Positions 42,287 through 51,076 of a stretch of 64,000 bases of DNA are shown here, piece by piece; positions within the stretch are counted from its first letter, which is position 1; each line of letters opens with the position of its first letter. The DNA is from Sporofaciens musculi (GTDB lineage Bacteria > Bacillota > Clostridia > Lachnospirales > Lachnospiraceae): the NCBI RefSeq assembly GCF_009830285.1, contig NZ_WUQX01000003.1, positions 124,001-188,000 of the forward strand. Reading direction: 5' to 3'. The notes under the pieces were generated by a model that worked only from the letters and a program-made list of their open reading frames with translations, did not search any database and was not told the DNA's origin. The translations under genes and the position numbers were made by a program.

Positions 42287-43178
42287 TCAAGATATAGAAA
42301 CACCGTTAGCGACAGGTTTTGCATGGATAAATTTCAGAATATTGTCATTGAACGGCTGTATATCCTGATATAAAAAACCGATTTCACGAGGCGGAACAGG
42401 ATTGGACAAGGTGATTTCCATCAGGCAGCCCGTTTCTAACTCCTGCCCTACAAACTGTTTCACAACACAGGAAATTCCAATCCCCATTTTGGCAAATTCA
42501 ATCAGCATATCCATTTTATTTACCTCAAGAATATGCAGGGGAATGATATTATTTTTTGCATAGTAAGTGTTAATATGCTTCCTGGATATATTATCTTTAT
42601 CAAGGAGCATGATATTCGCATATTTCATCATTCTGGCAGTCCCATTTCTCCCTATAAGCCGGCGTGCAGACAAAAATATACTCAATCATCCCCAGGGAAT
42701 GATACATGAACCTTTCGGGATTTGGCGGCTTCACTACCAACGCCAGATCAATGCTGCACTTTTCAATCATAACAAATGCTTCTGCCGAGGACGTACATGT
42801 GATTGCCAGATCTGTATCAGAATATAAGCTCAAATATTCTTTCAGATAAGACCTGAGAAAATGTTTACACAACACATTGCTGGTGGCTATGCGCAAATGT
42901 CCTGCATAAAAGGGAGACTTAAGACTTTTTTCCGTATCCGAAAGCATCTGAAGCGCTTTTTTCGCACTGTCATACAGCAGTCTTCCTTTCTCTGTCAGCT
43001 CCACTCCCTTTGATTTTCTGATAAAAAGCGTGGTGTTAAGATTCTCTTCCAGTTTCTTTATGGTGATGCTTACTGCCGGCTGGGAAATATACAGCGAAGC
43101 GGCCGCTTTGGATATACTTTTCTTTTCAGCAACAGAAAGAAATATCTTGTATTTTGTGAGATTATCAAATGTGTTCAT
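42287..43178 (-). pseudogene. LysR-family regulator, frameshifted
   Basis: ATG 43178 (GGAGG upstream) opens a normal LysR helix-turn-helix (YKIFLSVAEKKSISKAAASL, SQPAVSITIKKLEENLNTTL) and the first effector subdomain (LRIATSNVLCKHFLRSYLKE). The frame ends soon after VCTPAYREKWDCQ. A second frame supplies the missing rest from about 42640: KYANIMLLDKDNISRKHIN, MLIEFAKMGIGISCVVKQF and EIGFLYQDIQPFNDNILKFI. A one-base indel near 42645-42660 would rejoin a protein of about 297 residues. It is divergent from the methyltransferase operon it may once have controlled. Confidence 0.85.
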
Positions 43179-43183
43179 AACTC

Positions 43184-43257
43184 CTCCATAATTATAATTT
43201 ATATATCTTTTATAAACCATATATTTAAACTATATTATATAGAGATGTATAATTCAA
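43184..43257. repeat. 74-bp AT-rich direct repeat, copy A
   Basis: The segment from CTCCATAA to GTATAATTCAA upstream of the LysR pseudogene is repeated at 43694-43767 with the same length and roughly 84% identity, including an invariant CTATATTATATA core. It contains AT-rich promoter-like sequence. Confidence 0.8.
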
Positions 43258-43316
43258 CGTTCTGCTATATTAAACTCAGTGATCGTTCTGTGGAAACTTG
43301 TGAAGCCCACAGGCGG

Positions 43317-43345
43317 GGGAGAGCCGACGGGTATCTCCCTCTTTT
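43317..43345 (+). terminator. Leader hairpin with T-tract before Abi fragment
   Basis: GGGAGA (43317-43322) pairs with TCTCCC (43334-43339) and is followed by TCTTTT, an intrinsic-terminator shape, 20 bp before the start codon at 43366. CACAGGCG (43308-43315) can alternatively pair with CGCCTGTG (43381-43388) inside the coding region. It may be an attenuator-like leader. Confidence 0.45.
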
Positions 43346-43365
43346 ACATTACAGGAGATTTTACT

Positions 43366-43632
43366 ATGGCGGCATCAAAACGCCTGTGCCCACGGAGAAT
43401 CCCCAAAAAGAGAAACCAGGATGCCTATGGAAAACAGGATTTGTTTGCTGTTGTCATTGCTTTCCGCTACTTATTAACAAAAGAAGATTTTTCTAACTTC
43501 AAAAGAAAACTTGTTTTGGAAATAGGGAAATTAAATAAAAAGTTCATTTACATTACTGAAACCGAATTGCTGGAGCAAATGGGTTTCCCGAATAACTGGA
43601 AGAACATTGCCCGCTATCATACAATCCTATAG
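43366..43632 (+). CDS. C-terminal fragment of an Abi_2-type protein (small ORF)
   Basis: The 88 residues start at an ATG with CAGGAGA upstream. The C-terminal part (GKQDLFAVVIAFRYLLTKED, NFKRKLVLEIGKLNKKF, LLEQMGFPNNWKNI) closely resembles the end of AbiD/AbiF-like Abi_2 abortive-infection proteins, which are about 300 residues. The first 20 residues are basic and not typical. The ORF and its leader are bracketed by the two 74-bp direct repeats, so it came in with a local insertion or duplication. It is probably a remnant; a small functional protein cannot be excluded. Confidence 0.55.
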   Translation: MAASKRLCPRRIPKKRNQDAYGKQDLFAVVIAFRYLLTKEDFSNFKRKLVLEIGKLNKKFIYITETELLEQMGFPNNWKNIARYHTIL

Positions 43633-43693
43633 AAAGGAGAAGATGTTTCCTCTTATGAGCAAGCGTCTTCCTTTTTTATTATTTCTTTGTGCA

Positions 43694-43767
43694 CTCCATA
43701 ACTACAATTTATATATTTTATAAAAATCATATATTTGAACTATATTATATAAAGAAGTATAATTCAA
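43694..43767. repeat. 74-bp AT-rich direct repeat, copy B
   Basis: This is the second copy of the repeat at 43184-43257. It ends 28 bp before the methyltransferase start and probably supplies its promoter. A hairpin with T-run (about 43634-43676) after the Abi fragment likely terminates that transcript. Confidence 0.8.
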
Positions 43768-43795
43768 TAAAACATATCAGAGTAGGGGATTTTGC

Positions 43796-44575
43796 ATGGA
43801 TACATTCGAATTTGACGGAGAGAAATACAAAACTGCTTCAAAACACCAAAAAGAATGGGGGAATGACCTGATTTCAGAGTTTTCGTTCAACGGAAATGAA
43901 ACGATACTGGACCTTGGATGCGGGGACGGGATTCTGACAGAACAATTAGCATTATTTGTGCCACGGGGAAAGGTGCTGGGAATAGACGCTTCTCTTCACA
44001 TGATTGAAACTGCCGGAATGATTCACAGAAATAATCTGAATTTCGCGCATATGGACATAAACAAGATGAATTTCGAGAAGGAATTTGACCTTATTTTTTC
44101 TAATGCAGCCTTACATTGGGTGAAAGACCATAGACGGCTTTTGAAGAATGCACATAAAGCGTTAAAAACAAACGGAAAAATACTGTGGGATTTTGGAGGT
44201 GCCGGTAATTGTGCTAATTTTGTCAGCGTGATTCAAAGTATCATAGCGGAACATCCGTATGCAAAATATTTTAAAGACTATGAATGGCCGTGGTTTATGC
44301 CGTCCAAAGCACAGTATACAGATTTTCTTTCAGCGGTCGGATTTTCTTCCTGTACAATTAGAGAACTAAATAGAGACAGATATTTCCCCAGCGCTTCTGA
44401 TATGATCCGTTGGATTGACCAGCCCTGCCTTGTACCGTTTCTTAAACAGGTTCCCCAGGAATTAAAGGCAGCTTTCCGCCAGAGGGTAATCGAAGAAATG
44501 TTAGAAAGAACACAAACGCCGGACGGAACTTATTTTGAAACGTTCCGCAGAATCAGAATATATGCTGGGAAATAA
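43796..44575 (+). CDS. SAM-dependent methyltransferase (trans-aconitate-type)
   Basis: The 259-residue class I methyltransferase has SAM motif I ETILDLGCGDGILTEQL, the acidic loop LGIDASLHMIETA, FAHMDINKMNF, and the post-I motif FDLIFSNAALHWVKDHRRLL, typical of the Tam (trans-aconitate methyltransferase) group. The C-terminal WPWFMPSKAQYTDFLSAVGF also fits. The actual substrate is unknown. It starts at ATG 43796 after AGGGGA and is followed 13 bp later by the CAT-like gene, with which it forms an operon. Confidence 0.88.
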   Translation: MDTFEFDGEKYKTASKHQKEWGNDLISEFSFNGNETILDLGCGDGILTEQLALFVPRGKVLGIDASLHMIETAGMIHRNNLNFAHMDINKMNFEKEFDLIFSNAALHWVKDHRRLLKNAHKALKTNGKILWDFGGAGNCANFVSVIQSIIAEHPYAKYFKDYEWPWFMPSKAQYTDFLSAVGFSSCTIRELNRDRYFPSASDMIRWIDQPCLVPFLKQVPQELKAAFRQRVIEEMLERTQTPDGTYFETFRRIRIYAGK

Positions 44576-44588
44576 AGGAGGAAATAAG

Positions 44589-45221
44589 ATGGAGAATACG
44601 ATGAAGAAAATTGATTTAGCTAATTGGGAAAGGACATTGCATTATCAAATCTTCAGAAACTATGCCCAACCGCAATACTGTGTCACTTTTGATTTAGATG
44701 TCACACATTTTCTGGATGTAATCAAAAAGCGTGGGTACTCCTTTACATTTTCATTCGTATTTGCCGTTTCCAAATGCTCAAATCAGATCAAAGAATTTCG
44801 CTGTCGCTTTGTTGACGGAGAACCGGTGATATTTGATAAGATTCACACCGCATTTACCTATCTGAATAAAGATACGGAATTGTTCAAGGTTGTGAATGTG
44901 GAAATGACAGATACACTGGAAGAATATGTAACTCTCGCGTCTGAAACAGAACAGGCGCAAAAAGATTACTTTACAGCGCCGCTAGGGAATGATGTGTTCC
45001 AGTTCTCCGCTTTTCCATGGGTCGCATATACCCATATTTCCCACACAGATTCCGGAAATAAAAATAACGCAACACCATTATTTGACTGGGGCAGATATGA
45101 AAAAAGGAATGGAAAAATCATGCTTCCCTTTTCTGTCCAAGTTCATCATTCTTTCGTAGACGGGGTGCATATAGGCAAATTAGCGGAGAATTTACAGCTT
45201 TATCTCAATACACTATCTTAA
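44589..45221 (+). CDS. Chloramphenicol acetyltransferase-like (CatA-type) protein
   Basis: The protein has 210 residues of the type A CAT fold: an N-terminal NWERTLHYQIFRNYAQPQYC, FTFSFVFAVSKCSNQIKEFR, FSAFPWVAYTHISHTDSGNK and the catalytic motif LPFSVQVHHSFVDGVHIGKL (HHxxxDG). The catalytic His and Asp are present. Such CatA-like proteins include true resistance enzymes and many of unknown substrate; resistance is not implied. The ATG at 44589 has AAAGGAGG upstream; the ORF start at 44535 lies inside the methyltransferase gene. Confidence 0.88.
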   Translation: MENTMKKIDLANWERTLHYQIFRNYAQPQYCVTFDLDVTHFLDVIKKRGYSFTFSFVFAVSKCSNQIKEFRCRFVDGEPVIFDKIHTAFTYLNKDTELFKVVNVEMTDTLEEYVTLASETEQAQKDYFTAPLGNDVFQFSAFPWVAYTHISHTDSGNKNNATPLFDWGRYEKRNGKIMLPFSVQVHHSFVDGVHIGKLAENLQLYLNTLS

Positions 45222-45243
45222 CACTCATTAAGATTTTTCCAGT

Positions 45244-45288
45244 CAGGAATTGGTCTGCGAACGATTAGGTTCGTCAGACCAATTCCTG
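45244..45288. terminator. Strong bidirectional terminator
   Basis: CAGGAATTGGTCTG (45244-45257) pairs perfectly with CAGACCAATTCCTG (45275-45288), with an inner GAAC/GTTC extension. It lies between the convergent CAT-like and ferredoxin-type genes. Confidence 0.85.
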
Positions 45289-45326
45289 TAAGATACTTTT
45301 ATAGATATTTCTTTCATGAAAAACAA

Positions 45327-46010
45327 TTAATTATCAAGAATTTTCCCATCCGTAGAAATGGTTACAACTCTCCATGGTATAAATCTGCCACTCCTTTTAA
45401 GAGCCTCTTTTACCGCATGTTCAATTCCGCAGCAGCATGGAACTTCCATCCTTACAACCGTCACACTCTTGATATCATTTCCTGCAATCATTTCCGTCAG
45501 TTTGTCCGTGTAATCCCCTTCATCAAGCTTGGGGCACCCAATCAGCGTAATATGGTTCCTGATAAACTCGCTATGGAAATTCCCATAGGCATATGCCGTA
45601 CAGTCCGCGGCAATTAGCAGATTGGCATTCTCAAAATAAGGCGCCTTTACAGGTGCGAGTTTTATCTGTACAGGCCATTGCTTTAGCTGGCTGCTGACAG
45701 GGATAGCGGTAACAGAAACATCCGAATCCGCTGCATTTCTTGTAATCGTCCTTGCGTTTGATCCGGGACAGCCAGCCTTTTTTGCAGCGAATACGGCCGC
45801 CTCATCATAGGCAGGCGCCTCCCGTTCCTCAAATGAAATCGCATCAGCCGGGCATGTTGGCAGACAATCCCCCAAACCGTCACAGTAATCCTCACGGGTA
45901 AGCTCTGCCTTCCCATCTATCATTTCAATCGCACCTTCATGGCAGGCTGCCGCACAGGCACCGCATCCGTTACATTTCTCTTTATCAATTTTAATAATTT
46001 TTCTGATCAT
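45327..46010 (-). CDS. 4Fe-4S ferredoxin-type protein
   Basis: The N-terminal 60 residues hold two cluster motifs: IDKEKCNGCGACAAACHEGA (CxxCxxCxxxC) and YCDGLGDCLPTCPADAISF. The second is atypical (C-x5-C-x3-C-P) and may bind with fewer ligands. The rest is an iron-sulfur-linked domain with IAADCTAYAYGNFH, LIGCPKLDEGDY and VRMEVPCCCGIEHAVKEAL. It is a probable redox or electron-transfer protein. ATG 46010 (MIRKIIKID) has AGGAG upstream. It is divergent from a Crp/Fnr gene, which likely controls it. Confidence 0.88.
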   Translation of the reverse strand: MIRKIIKIDKEKCNGCGACAAACHEGAIEMIDGKAELTREDYCDGLGDCLPTCPADAISFEEREAPAYDEAAVFAAKKAGCPGSNARTITRNAADSDVSVTAIPVSSQLKQWPVQIKLAPVKAPYFENANLLIAADCTAYAYGNFHSEFIRNHITLIGCPKLDEGDYTDKLTEMIAGNDIKSVTVVRMEVPCCCGIEHAVKEALKRSGRFIPWRVVTISTDGKILDN

Positions 46011-46096
46011 ATGAACTCCTCCTTGCTTTTCTGTAGCTATCATAATACAATAAACAAAACAATTCGGTTGTATTTACAACAGAAAGAGGATTTTAT

Positions 46097-46756
46097 ATGG
46101 AAAAATATGTGCCTGTGCTCAAAGAGACACAGCTGTTTGCTGGTGTAAGGGCAGACGAAGTCAATACAATACTCGGATGTTTCCAGGCAAAATCCCGTAT
46201 TTATAAAAAAGAGGAATATATTTTCAGGCAGGGGGAACACCTGACCCATATTACGGTTTTGGTAAAAGGGAAGCTGCACATCCAGCGGGATGACTATTGG
46301 GGAAACCGGAGCATTGTCAACGTCATCCATGTCGGTGAAATGTTCGGAGAAGCCTATGTCTCCCCCGGAAGCGGACCGATTCTGAATGATATTATTGCTG
46401 TGGACAACAGCACCGTCATATTCTTTGATGTACGGAAAATGCTGAACGTCTGTTCATCAGCCTGCCGTTTCCATTCAATCGTACTGCAGAATCTTTTTTT
46501 TGCAATATCTGATAAGAACAGGAAACTCGTACAGAAGCTTGGACATATATCAAAGCGTACCACGCGGGAAAAATTGATTTCTTATCTGTCCGAAGAGGCA
46601 AAAAAGCAGAACAGTAGTTCCATTACCATTCCCTTCAACCGACAGCAGCTTGCGGATTTTCTTTCCGTAGACCGCAGTGCTATGTCCAATGAGCTGTGCA
46701 GGATGCGGAATGAAGGGCTTCTGACCTTTGAGAAAAATCAATTTACTCTGCTGTAG
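46097..46756 (+). CDS. Crp/Fnr-family transcriptional regulator
   Basis: The 219-residue protein has an N-terminal cyclic-nucleotide-binding-like barrel (EEYIFRQGEHLTHITVLVKG, HVGEMFGEAYVSPGS) and a C-terminal winged helix (TTREKLISYLSEEAKKQNSS, NRQQLADFLSVDRSAMSNEL). An intact iron-sulfur cysteine set like that of FNR is not evident, so the signal is unknown. It is divergent from the ferredoxin-type gene across 86 bp; a common Lachnospiraceae arrangement pairs such regulators with redox or hybrid-cluster proteins. Confidence 0.9.
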   Translation: MEKYVPVLKETQLFAGVRADEVNTILGCFQAKSRIYKKEEYIFRQGEHLTHITVLVKGKLHIQRDDYWGNRSIVNVIHVGEMFGEAYVSPGSGPILNDIIAVDNSTVIFFDVRKMLNVCSSACRFHSIVLQNLFFAISDKNRKLVQKLGHISKRTTREKLISYLSEEAKKQNSSSITIPFNRQQLADFLSVDRSAMSNELCRMRNEGLLTFEKNQFTLL

Positions 46757-46790
46757 ATTCATATTTGTAAAACTGAAAAGAAATACAAAA

Positions 46791-46830
46791 AGGCAGGACA
46801 CCTTCCTTTTTACGGGAACATATCCTGCCT
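46791..46830. terminator. Convergent terminator
   Basis: AGGCAGGA (46791-46798) pairs with TCCTGCCT (46823-46830), preceded by A5 and followed by a T-rich stretch, between the Crp/Fnr gene and the toxin gene. Confidence 0.75.
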
Positions 46831-46863
46831 CATGTTTCATATTTCCTTTTTTGATTTTATCAT

Positions 46864-47178
46864 TTAACCTTTTAATCGGTTTTCAATATCTGATGCACTA
46901 TATAATACATCTGTTACAATCACTTTATCTCCCTGGATTATAAAAAAGACAGAATAATTGTCTATCAACAATCTTCTCATCTCTTTGCTTCGTTCCGGTT
47001 CTGATTCCATAATACAGATTCTCTCAGCCATAGTATCCAATGTCAAAATAGCGTCTGCAATCCGGTTATACTGATCCATTGCATTTTCCGGTGCCTGAAG
47101 GACATAAGCAATGTGATTGTATAATTGATCCATATCAGCCAATGCTTCATTTGTAATCTCAACCGTATATTGTTTCAT
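46864..47178 (-). CDS. RelE/ParE-family toxin
   Basis: The 104-residue protein has the compact RelE/ParE fold: YTVEITNEALADMDQLYNHI, AYVLQAPENAMDQYNRIADA, ILTLDTMAERICIM, RRLLIDNYSVFFIIQGDKV and a terminal VTDVLYSASDIENRL. The helix-strand pattern and RRLL..NY.V.F motif are typical of the type II toxins that target ribosome-bound mRNA or gyrase. ATG 47178 follows the antitoxin stop by one base. The frame appears intact. Confidence 0.88.
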   Translation of the reverse strand: MKQYTVEITNEALADMDQLYNHIAYVLQAPENAMDQYNRIADAILTLDTMAERICIMESEPERSKEMRRLLIDNYSVFFIIQGDKVIVTDVLYSASDIENRLKG

Positions 47179-47179
47179 A

Positions 47180-47482
47180 TCAATGAGTCTCCCTAAATTT
47201 TGCGAACGCTTCCGCTGCATTTTGCACTCTACCTGCTGCTATATCATTGTAACCTTTTTCCAATTTTTGATGGATTTCTTCCGTTGTCATGGCATCTGCA
47301 TGAATCGGTACTGGTGCTTTTGGTAAAGAAACAGAAAAAGGAATTCCACCTGTAAGAGAAATTTGATTCAAATATATATCAATTGCTGTTGACATGGGAA
47401 CACCTAACTGAGACAATACTTTTTCTGCCCGTTCTTTAACAGTTGGATTTACTCTTAAGTTCAATGTTGCTGTTTTTTCCAT
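47180..47482 (-). CDS. RelB/DinJ-family antitoxin
   Basis: The 100-residue protein starts with a ribbon-helix-helix domain (KTATLNLRVNPTVKERAEKV, LSQLGVPMSTAIDIYLNQIS) and continues GGIPFSVSLPKAP, the DinJ hallmark. The charged C-terminal tail (EEIHQKLEKGYNDIAAGR) would neutralise the toxin. ATG 47482 follows AGGAGG. The palindrome at 47507-47529 is its likely operator. It is coupled to the toxin gene downstream. Confidence 0.92.
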   Translation of the reverse strand: MEKTATLNLRVNPTVKERAEKVLSQLGVPMSTAIDIYLNQISLTGGIPFSVSLPKAPVPIHADAMTTEEIHQKLEKGYNDIAAGRVQNAAEAFAKFRETH

Positions 47483-47506
47483 AATTACACCTCCTTGTTT
47501 TTATAT

Positions 47507-47529
47507 TGTAACGCTTTTGTCGTTACAAT
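47507..47529. promoter_or_regulatory. Palindromic operator of the RelB/RelE-type module
   Basis: TTGTAACG (47507-47514) and CGTTACAA (47522-47529) form a perfect 8-bp inverted repeat with a 7-bp spacer, about 25 bp upstream of the antitoxin start. It is a likely autoregulation site. Confidence 0.75.
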
Positions 47530-47646
47530 TCAAGCGCTAATTTCTTCCATAATATCAGACATACACTAGCGAAAAAACTCCCCAATATCCTGAAAAGTCC
47601 CCTGAAGCTATTCCTCTCCGTCACAATAACATAATACACTATTTTT

Positions 47647-47665
47647 AGACAGATTGAATCTGTCT
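47647..47665. promoter_or_regulatory. 19-bp palindrome in intergenic region
   Basis: AGACAGATT and AATCTGTCT flank one base. It lies in a 350-bp gap (47483-47839) between the antitoxin and the ABC permease and has no T-tract on either strand side that fits termination. It could be a binding site. Nothing else in the gap looks coding. Confidence 0.35.
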
Positions 47666-47790
47666 TAGCGTTGTGCCTCCAAATATTCTAATTGTATCAT
47701 TTTATCCGATAATGTCAGAAATTGACCATTCTGGTTTATAAAACTGCAGCCAGCTAAAAACTGAATAATAGCCTTACATGCAGAACGGCA

Positions 47791-47829
47791 CAAAAAACAG
47801 AAAATTCAAAAAAGACTTCCTGTTTTTTT
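47791..47829 (-). terminator. Terminator of the FtsX-type ABC operon
   Basis: CAAAAAACAG (47791-47800) pairs with CTGTTTTTT just after the permease stop, in a T-rich context on the minus strand. Confidence 0.55.
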
Positions 47830-47839
47830 TGCCCATTTA

Positions 47840-50194
47840 TTACAATTCATTTATCGTCTCTGTCACCACCATACTCCGAATGCGTTTCGCCGGAAAGTAG
47901 ATTGCAGCCACGGCCGCTGCAAAAACCAACAGCACGATGACCAAAAGCGGAACGATTGGAATGCTCCACACAGCATATGGAAAATGCGGTATAATCAGGA
48001 TACCGTACAGCCCTTTACTAAGGAGCAGTCCGAGAATACATCCGGCCACACATCCATAGAAAGCATAAGTAAATGCCTCTGCCGCTATCATTTTTGTTAC
48101 CTGCCATTCGTCCATGCCGACCGCGCGCATTGTTCCGTACTGCCTGATTCTGGCAGATACACTCATGGAAATACTGTTCACAATATTCAATACTGTCACC
48201 AATGCGATAATCGCCAGGAATCCATAAGCAAAAATCATAAATGCCGCATACGTGTTGCCTGTTTTCTGGCCGATCCTGTTTCTAAACGCATATTCACCGT
48301 CTATTTCATTGTCCGCTGCATTACGGATTGCTTCCACATCTCCATTCTCTACATCCTCTTCCATCTGCACCATGAGCAGAGCATATTCCGCAATACCCAT
48401 CAGCCGTGTAAATGTTTCTTTTGAAGTAATGATTGTAACCTTTCCACCAGACGTCCCGTCACTGCTGAACGGATTCATTTTCAGCATTCCCGCAATCTCA
48501 ACCTCTTCACTGCCAACCCGTATCTTATCACCTATCCCTACCGGAACATCTGCGTCACAGATTGCCAGAACATAACGGCTGTTCCCGTATACCTTTGAAA
48601 TATCACTGCCTTTTTTAAGCTCCTTATCCTTTGTCAGACAGTCCAGATCAAATTCATCATAAGAAATAACATCCACCACGCCAGACGAAAGGCTCTCTTC
48701 CTCAAACTGCGCCGGGACATCAAAACAGCTCCTGCGCCCAAACACATTGGTTACTTCCTCCATGCCTGCAAGTTCATCCAGCAGTACGCTGCTTATTGAA
48801 TTCGAGCCGTCACTGCTCGCAATCTCAATATCTGCATCATTAGATTTCTGGGGCATAATCAGGCTCACCAAATCTGCAAAAACGGTAAAACTTAAAAAAA
48901 GAATAATGCTGAGGGCAAAAGAGCCGGTCAGCAATATCAGGTTTTTCTTTTTCGATACCGCATGATGCATGCCAAGAGCGGTTTCTATTTTTGCAAACCG
49001 GGTATTTGCTGCGCTGCTCATATTTTTCCCATCCCCTGCATTCCCTGTAACAGCCGACACAGGCGACACCTTGGACGCTCTTTTTGCCGGAGACTGCGCT
49101 GCAATCAGAACCGTAATAATTCCCACTGCCACTCCGCTGACAATTCCTGCCGCACTCACTCCAAACAATGGAATACTGACAAATTCCTCTCCTGCCATAA
49201 ACCGCAGCAGGGCGCACACTCCCCATGTGACCAGAATACCAAGGATGACACCTGCCGGAATCGCAATCTTACACCAGTTCAGGGCTTCCAGCCTTACGAA
49301 CCGGATAATCTGCTCCCTGCTCATACCGATACAGCGCATCATACCGAAAAATTTTGTCCTTTGGGCAACATTGCTGTTCATACTGCCTGCAATCATCAGC
49401 GCTCCTGCAATCAGTATCAAAATAAACAGCATAACAGCAATCATGTAAATCTCCTGCATTCCCGAATCCCCACCAAGGGCTCCCGTCCCCATCAAAGCTT
49501 TATTTACTTCGATATTCTCATCCGCCCATCCATACTCTTCCTTGATGTCTGAAACATGTCTGCTAATATCTGCCTGGCTCTGATACCGTATATATAAGGA
49601 TGGATTTCGGACAAGCCCGTACTTCTCGAACGCTTTTCGGTTCATATATACACTGAATGTTCCATATAATGCATTGAACTCCTCATCATCCTCACCAAAT
49701 CCGGATATGGTAAAATCCATACTGCCGGAAGGTGTTTCTATGGTGATTCTGTCGCCTGTCTTTGCGCCAAACGCATCCTTTGCATTAGAGCTGAGCAAAA
49801 TCTCCGTATCATTCTGCGGGAAAGAGCCCTCCTTCAAACCATTCTTGATATCCGTAATATAAGCTTCATCAACCCCATATAGAACAGCCTTCCTTTTCCC
49901 AATATGGTACTCTTCTTCCCTGCCGTAATTCACCACATCCGTCCATGCCGCAACAGAAACATCTGCACTTTGGCCAATCCGCTCTGCATCGGCTTCAGGC
50001 ACATTTTTTAGCTGGATATGCCAGTTCCCATGCTTCTTAAGCATATTATTCGTCTGCATCCTATTTCCCATGTCAGCCATACTGAAAACCGCCGTCACCA
50101 GAAATACGGAAATTGTAATGCACAAAAGTGTCAGCCGGTTCTGCCGCCTGTGGACATGTGCAGAAATCGGAATTAAGCTAAGATAATTCTTCAT
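47840..50194 (-). CDS. FtsX/MacB-type ABC transporter permease
   Basis: The 784-residue permease has an N-terminal membrane helix (LCITISVFLVTAVFSMA), an extracytoplasmic MacB-like domain and an FtsX block of three helices (IYMIAVMLFILILIAGALMI, IAIPAGVILGILVTWGVCAL, GIVSGVAVGIITVLIAAQSP). A second repeat follows with the same plan, ending at LLVIVLLVFAAAVAAIYFP and KRIRSMVVTETINEL. The motif TKFFGMMRCIGMSREQI, later RQYGTMRAVGMDEWQV, is typical. Its ATPase partner directly upstream is split by an IS110 element, so the transporter is probably inactive. Confidence 0.9.
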   Translation of the reverse strand: MKNYLSLIPISAHVHRRQNRLTLLCITISVFLVTAVFSMADMGNRMQTNNMLKKHGNWHIQLKNVPEADAERIGQSADVSVAAWTDVVNYGREEEYHIGKRKAVLYGVDEAYITDIKNGLKEGSFPQNDTEILLSSNAKDAFGAKTGDRITIETPSGSMDFTISGFGEDDEEFNALYGTFSVYMNRKAFEKYGLVRNPSLYIRYQSQADISRHVSDIKEEYGWADENIEVNKALMGTGALGGDSGMQEIYMIAVMLFILILIAGALMIAGSMNSNVAQRTKFFGMMRCIGMSREQIIRFVRLEALNWCKIAIPAGVILGILVTWGVCALLRFMAGEEFVSIPLFGVSAAGIVSGVAVGIITVLIAAQSPAKRASKVSPVSAVTGNAGDGKNMSSAANTRFAKIETALGMHHAVSKKKNLILLTGSFALSIILFLSFTVFADLVSLIMPQKSNDADIEIASSDGSNSISSVLLDELAGMEEVTNVFGRRSCFDVPAQFEEESLSSGVVDVISYDEFDLDCLTKDKELKKGSDISKVYGNSRYVLAICDADVPVGIGDKIRVGSEEVEIAGMLKMNPFSSDGTSGGKVTIITSKETFTRLMGIAEYALLMVQMEEDVENGDVEAIRNAADNEIDGEYAFRNRIGQKTGNTYAAFMIFAYGFLAIIALVTVLNIVNSISMSVSARIRQYGTMRAVGMDEWQVTKMIAAEAFTYAFYGCVAGCILGLLLSKGLYGILIIPHFPYAVWSIPIVPLLVIVLLVFAAAVAAIYFPAKRIRSMVVTETINEL

Positions 50195-50799
50195 TCACCG
50201 CACCTCCCCCAAATCATTCAGCTCCCCATCCGACACCTGCAGGATACGATCCGCTTTCTGTGCAATGCTGCGGCTGTGGGTAATCATAATGATAGTCTGC
50301 TCATACTTCTTGGACGCTTCTTTTAAGAGCGTAATCACCTCTCTGCTGTTCTGTGTGTCTAGATTTCCCGTCGGCTCATCAGCAAGGATGAGGGCAGGAC
50401 GGGTAATCAGCGCCCGACCGATTGCCACTCTCTGCTGCTGCCCGCCCGAGAGCTGGCTTGGCAGATGGTGCCGGCGCTCCCGAAGGTTCAACACTGTTAG
50501 CAGTTCCTCCAGGTATCTTCTGTTTGGTTTCTGGTAATCAAGTAGTACCGGGAAAATGATATTCTGCTCGACCGTCAGTTCGGGAACCAGATTAAAGTTC
50601 TGGAAAATAAACCCGATATTCCTGCGACGGAAAACCGTAAGATTTCTTTCTTTCATTGCAAAAATATCCTTGCTGTCAATATATACCTTGCCAAAGGAAG
50701 GCATATCCAGCGCACCGATCATATTAAGAAGCGTACTCTTTCCGGAGCCTGATTCCCCGACGATTGCGACAAATTCTCCTTGTATAATGTATTTAGGTT

Positions 50800-51070
50800 G
50801 TTCGAGGGATACCTATAAACCCTTAGACCTACTTCTTTACATCTCCAGTCTGATAGGAGATAATTGTTTTATTAGATTGAGAGGATGATCGTTTTCTCCT
50901 TGAGCGATTCTGCTCGTACTTGAAAGACTGATCCCTCTCTCTAATAAGCTTTCCGCGTATGAGTTGGATGTTGGTTGCCTTATGGCTTCTCTCCGTATTT
51001 AGCACAAGGTAGTGGCGCTTATTAGATGAGTGGTCTCCCAATCTGAAATCTTTTTTCGAGGTGTTCTTAT
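50800..51070 (+). ncRNA. Candidate bridge RNA region of IS110 element 1
   Basis: The long non-coding segment upstream of the recombinase holds stacked complementary arms: ATCTCC/GGAGAT (50841-50861), GAGC/GCTC (50902-50915) and a long-range pair CTAATAAGC (50941-50949) with GCTTATTAG (51017-51025). IS110 elements of the IS621 type encode a bridge RNA in exactly this position; its loops pair with target and donor DNA. Assignment is by position and folding only. Confidence 0.55.
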
Positions 51071-51076
51071 GTTTTT

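Noticed and set aside
44589..45221. Calling the CatA-like gene a chloramphenicol resistance determinant
   Set aside because: The HHxxxDG catalytic motif is present, but many CatA-like proteins of this family have unknown substrates; sequence alone does not show resistance.
48252..49862. Long plus-strand ORFs over the FtsX-type permease
   Set aside because: They are antisense to conserved membrane helices and motifs; low-complexity Thr/Ser-rich translations are typical of shadow frames.
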